The notes below the pieces were generated by a model. That model ran no database searches. It had not been told where the DNA came from and was given only the letters and a program-made list of their open reading frames with translations. 64,000 nucleotides of DNA from an uncultured Amylibacter sp. (GTDB lineage: Bacteria > Pseudomonadota > Alphaproteobacteria > Rhodobacterales > Rhodobacteraceae). Location of the stretch: positions 62,001-126,000 of the forward strand of contig CANMGS010000002.1 in the NCBI GenBank assembly GCA_947497475.1, given 5' to 3'. This document shows positions 61,249 to 64,000 of the stretch, in pieces (position 1 is the first letter of the stretch; each line of letters starts with the position of its first letter). A program made the translations under genes and the position numbers.

Positions 61249-61761
61249 ATGTTCGTGCAAACTATCTATCAAAGCAAATCGAGGATGCGCATAAAGCCCA
61301 ATGATTTGCTTGAAATTACAGCGCAGTCTTTACCCAATAATGTTGAGCATGGGATTACAAGTTACTTATATTATGATGATTGGAATTATTTGCATATTAT
61401 CGAAGGGCGGGCTGCCAAAGTTGCGGAAGCAATGAAGCATATTGCATTCGATAAACGGCATCATTCGCTAAAGGTACGATTGATGACACGTTGTTCCAAA
61501 CGTAACTTTGAAGATTGGCCTTTTGGTGTTGTCGCAGCTGAGGACTTTGAGGTGCGCCGCATTGTAAGGAACCTAGGGTATTCGGATTTGCTCCAAGCAA
61601 ATATTCTTGATGTTGTGAAGGCTTTAAAACGAACGGCTGGGCGCAAATATCGTACAATGTCAGCTTTAGAAAAACGCGCAATCTATGATGTCGATGCAGT
61701 AGATATTCCTAAGCCAAAACTTAATCTAACCGAAGATGTATTAGGTTTGCGTAGCCAATAA
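61249..61761 (+). CDS. BLUF-domain-like protein (variant)
   Basis: TIYQSKSRM...NNVEHGITSYLYYDDWNYLHIIEG...DKRHHSLKVRLMTRCSKRNFEDWPFG matches BLUF layout. Confidence 0.8.
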   Translation: MFVQTIYQSKSRMRIKPNDLLEITAQSLPNNVEHGITSYLYYDDWNYLHIIEGRAAKVAEAMKHIAFDKRHHSLKVRLMTRCSKRNFEDWPFGVVAAEDFEVRRIVRNLGYSDLLQANILDVVKALKRTAGRKYRTMSALEKRAIYDVDAVDIPKPKLNLTEDVLGLRSQ

Positions 61762-62283
61762 TTTTCCTAAACGGGGTAAACCAGTACGCTTTAAAAGTTT
61801 GCGGATATCTTTTGGTTCACCTGAATGTAGTTGCGCGGCCGCTTTGATATCAGTGGCAACATCTATCATCGCTTCTATGTTTTCTTGTGCAAACTCGACT
61901 AGAAAACTGTCGGGATCACGCCGCAATATACCGTGGCTTGATAGAATGCGCGTTGGAAAATCTTTAATATTCACTGTCATGATCGCATCGGCACCAGCAT
62001 ATATTGCAGTTTCTAAAACATGGATATCATTCTGATCAGGTAACCAGAGTGTATCTTCAGTTTTTCCTGCAATCTCTGCTTTGGGCCAGTTTGCTCTGAC
62101 TAAGGCGATTTCGACACCTGCAATCTGGTCTTGCTCATCGCTATGGCGCGCGGCTGCACGGCGCCATTCTTCTAATAGTCGCGCTGACCAAATAGGCGTG
62201 AACGCCCCTTTTTTTGCTGCCCTTAAAAGAACTTCTCGCATGACAGTTGGGTATAGAACACAAGCATCAAGAACGATACGCAT
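61741..62283 (-). CDS. PIN domain-containing protein
   Basis: MRIVLDACVLYPTVMREVLLRAAKKGAFTPIWSARLLEEW; conserved acidic residues. Confidence 0.88.
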   Translation of the reverse strand: MRIVLDACVLYPTVMREVLLRAAKKGAFTPIWSARLLEEWRRAAARHSDEQDQIAGVEIALVRANWPKAEIAGKTEDTLWLPDQNDIHVLETAIYAGADAIMTVNIKDFPTRILSSHGILRRDPDSFLVEFAQENIEAMIDVATDIKAAAQLHSGEPKDIRKLLKRTGLPRLGKLLATQT

Positions 62284-63479
62284 CAGTCTAACCTAAAGAA
62301 CATAGCTTTCAGATAAGCGCTTTCGCTTAGGCTTGCATGTGTTGGATGATCAGCCCCTGCAAAACCTGTGTGCAAGATTTGCCCTGAGCGCCCAGATTTT
62401 CCAATTCCAGCCAATGATGCTGTGCGGAAATTTTGGATATCGGCTGCATGAGAACATGAACACAACCCAAGATATCCACCTTCTACTACCAATTGGCTGC
62501 CCAAACGTGCAACACGCTCATATGCGCGCAAACCTGCTTTAAGGGCTGCTTTATTTGGTGCAAAGGCGGGTGGATCGCAAACCACAAGATCATATTTTTC
62601 ACCCGCATCAATAAGTTCTTTCATCTTATCGAAAGCATCGCCACGCAGTGTTTTGAACTTGTCTGATACACCCATTGCGCTCGCACCCTGAGAAGCCAGT
62701 TCTAAAGCTGCTTCTGATCCGTCCAAAGCTGTAGCTTCTGATGCGCCATGTGCCAAGCATGTTAGAGAGAAGCCACCGACATGAGAAAATACATCCAAAA
62801 CACGTGCATCTTTTGCTAAACCCGCTGCGAATGCATGATTGGGACGTTGATCAAAAAACAAACCTGTCTTTTGACCGCCCTCGACATCCGCCATAAATGT
62901 AGCACCGTTCATAAACACGGGGATAACACCATCCACGTTTCCAGTAAGAACCATATTTTCTTCATCAAGGCCTTCTAGCTTACGTGCGCGACCAGTAGCA
63001 TTCTTTATAACAGTTTTGATGTTTAGATCCTCTGTCAGAACAGTGACAAAATCATCTAACATATTTTCAGCCCAGCTGGCATTTGGCTGCAATACAGCCG
63101 TGTCACCAAAGCGGTCGATAATGACACCTGGTAAAGCATCAGCTTCAGCATGTATCAAACGATAGAATGGAGCATCATATAATCGATCACGCATTGCAGC
63201 GGCATTCAAAAGTTTTTTGCGTAACCATTCTTGATCAATGATTTGTTCTGCTGTGCGGTCCATAAAGCGCCCAGCTATTTTTGAGTCTGGGTTAAACGCA
63301 CAAATTCCCAGAAAATGTGCATTACTATCAACAACATTCACAAAGCTTCCGGATGGCAGTTTGCGTGTACGACGATCCATAACCAATTCGTTTGAAAATA
63401 CCCATGGAAACCCAAATCGTATCTTTTGGGCATTCATTTTAGGAAGGAGGCGGATTGTGGGGTACATGCTATCTGTCAT
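62283..63479 (-). CDS. class I SAM-dependent rRNA (RlmI-like) methyltransferase with PUA-like N-terminus
   Basis: GHPWVF-like FGFPWVFSNEL; TGLFFDQRPNHAFAAGLAKDARVLDVFSHVGGFSL; VCDPPAFAPNK; exact start uncertain. Confidence 0.9.
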   Translation of the reverse strand: MTDSMYPTIRLLPKMNAQKIRFGFPWVFSNELVMDRRTRKLPSGSFVNVVDSNAHFLGICAFNPDSKIAGRFMDRTAEQIIDQEWLRKKLLNAAAMRDRLYDAPFYRLIHAEADALPGVIIDRFGDTAVLQPNASWAENMLDDFVTVLTEDLNIKTVIKNATGRARKLEGLDEENMVLTGNVDGVIPVFMNGATFMADVEGGQKTGLFFDQRPNHAFAAGLAKDARVLDVFSHVGGFSLTCLAHGASEATALDGSEAALELASQGASAMGVSDKFKTLRGDAFDKMKELIDAGEKYDLVVCDPPAFAPNKAALKAGLRAYERVARLGSQLVVEGGYLGLCSCSHAADIQNFRTASLAGIGKSGRSGQILHTGFAGADHPTHASLSESAYLKAMFFRLD

Positions 63480-63582
63480 AGAATGCTACTAGCGGGTTTA
63501 AGAGGTTTCGAAAACCCACAAAAAAAGGTGACCGATAGTATGGCCACCCTAAGTTTGGTCTTTAGGAATAAGTTTTGGGAGA

Positions 63583-64000
63583 TTAACTTTCCGAATTACC
63601 GATCATTTCTTTGTACATGATGTCGCGAACACGCTGTGTGATACGGACTTTTTGCGTCTCACCGCGGTTTTCTGCTGCTACAGCTTTTGAACCACCGTAT
63701 GCTTTGAATGTTGCGTCCACGTTTTTAATTTCAGCCACTGGCAAACCAGTATTTACGTCACGTAGGAGGTAATCAAAGTTAATGTTATGTTTACCACCAA
63801 CCGTATAGCGGGCTTTTTCTGTAACCGCATGGAATGTGTTTAAGCGTACTTCCATCGTTACAGGTTGACCTGTAGTCACTTGTGAAACGCCTTCTGCTAT
63901 TGCGTTTGCCATGATGGCTTGTATTTGATGTTTGCGATTACCGCGAGGATCTTCACGCCATACGATATCTGCACGTGGTACGAATGTGTTAGCTTCTGAT
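63583..64000 (-). CDS. hypothetical protein (DUF6778-like?), N-terminus beyond the window
   Basis: Frame stays open from 63912 to 64000 (SEANTFVPRADIVWREDPRGNRKHQIQAI-MANAIAEG...). Confidence 0.6.
   Translation of the reverse strand, partial: SEANTFVPRADIVWREDPRGNRKHQIQAIMANAIAEGVSQVTTGQPVTMEVRLNTFHAVTEKARYTVGGKHNINFDYLLRDVNTGLPVAEIKNVDATFKAYGGSKAVAAENRGETQKVRITQRVRDIMYKEMIGNSES

Noticed and set aside
1-64000. CRISPR arrays, transposases, prophage genes, tRNAs, known defence systems
   Set aside because: None recognised on reading; no spaced direct-repeat arrays or corresponding proteins in the ORF track. Decisive check would be tRNAscan-SE, CRISPRCasFinder and DefenseFinder.

Overview
The window looks like core chromosome of a moderate/low-GC Rhodobacteraceae-like alphaproteobacterium. 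This rests on gene content and synteny; no search was run. It opens inside a 5'-truncated RNase P RNA gene. The complete dcw cell-wall/division cluster follows (mraZ-rsmH-ftsL-ftsI-murE-murF-mraY-murD-ftsW-murG-murC-murB-ddl-ftsQ-ftsA-ftsZ), then lpxC, bamD and recN. After that come housekeeping and accessory genes: FAD-linked oxidase, ClC channel, M24 peptidase, cobT/cobS, J-domain/bolA, gatB, a DMSP-lyase-like cupin, pepN, glcB/glcG-like, scpAB-nagZ-SPOR-argS-dgt, erpA, a sulfotransferase-like gene, xth, a flavin monooxygenase, dksA, a MoxR/VWA neighbourhood, a BLUF-like protein, and a PIN/RNA-methyltransferase pair. No CRISPR, transposase, phage module or tRNA was recognised. The best second-look items are: (1) a long mraZ leader with 10-11 bp phased CCCATA repeats (candidate MraZ boxes) and a 14-bp-stem hairpin, resembling the UpsM sRNA leader of Rhodobacter; (2) a concentric inverted repeat upstream of it; (3) three GANTC sites and a 14-bp palindrome just upstream of ftsZ; (4) a nested two-stem structure around the RBS of a GATase gene; (5) family members with changed key residues (cupin Tyr->Phe, BLUF Gln->His, DksA with one Cys, hydrolase without GxSxG); (6) two short membrane ORFs missing from the ORF track; (7) frequent tail-to-tail overlap of convergent genes; and (8) a tight MoxR-GNAT-DUF2927/TPR lipoprotein-VWA-TPR-M48-BLUF run.
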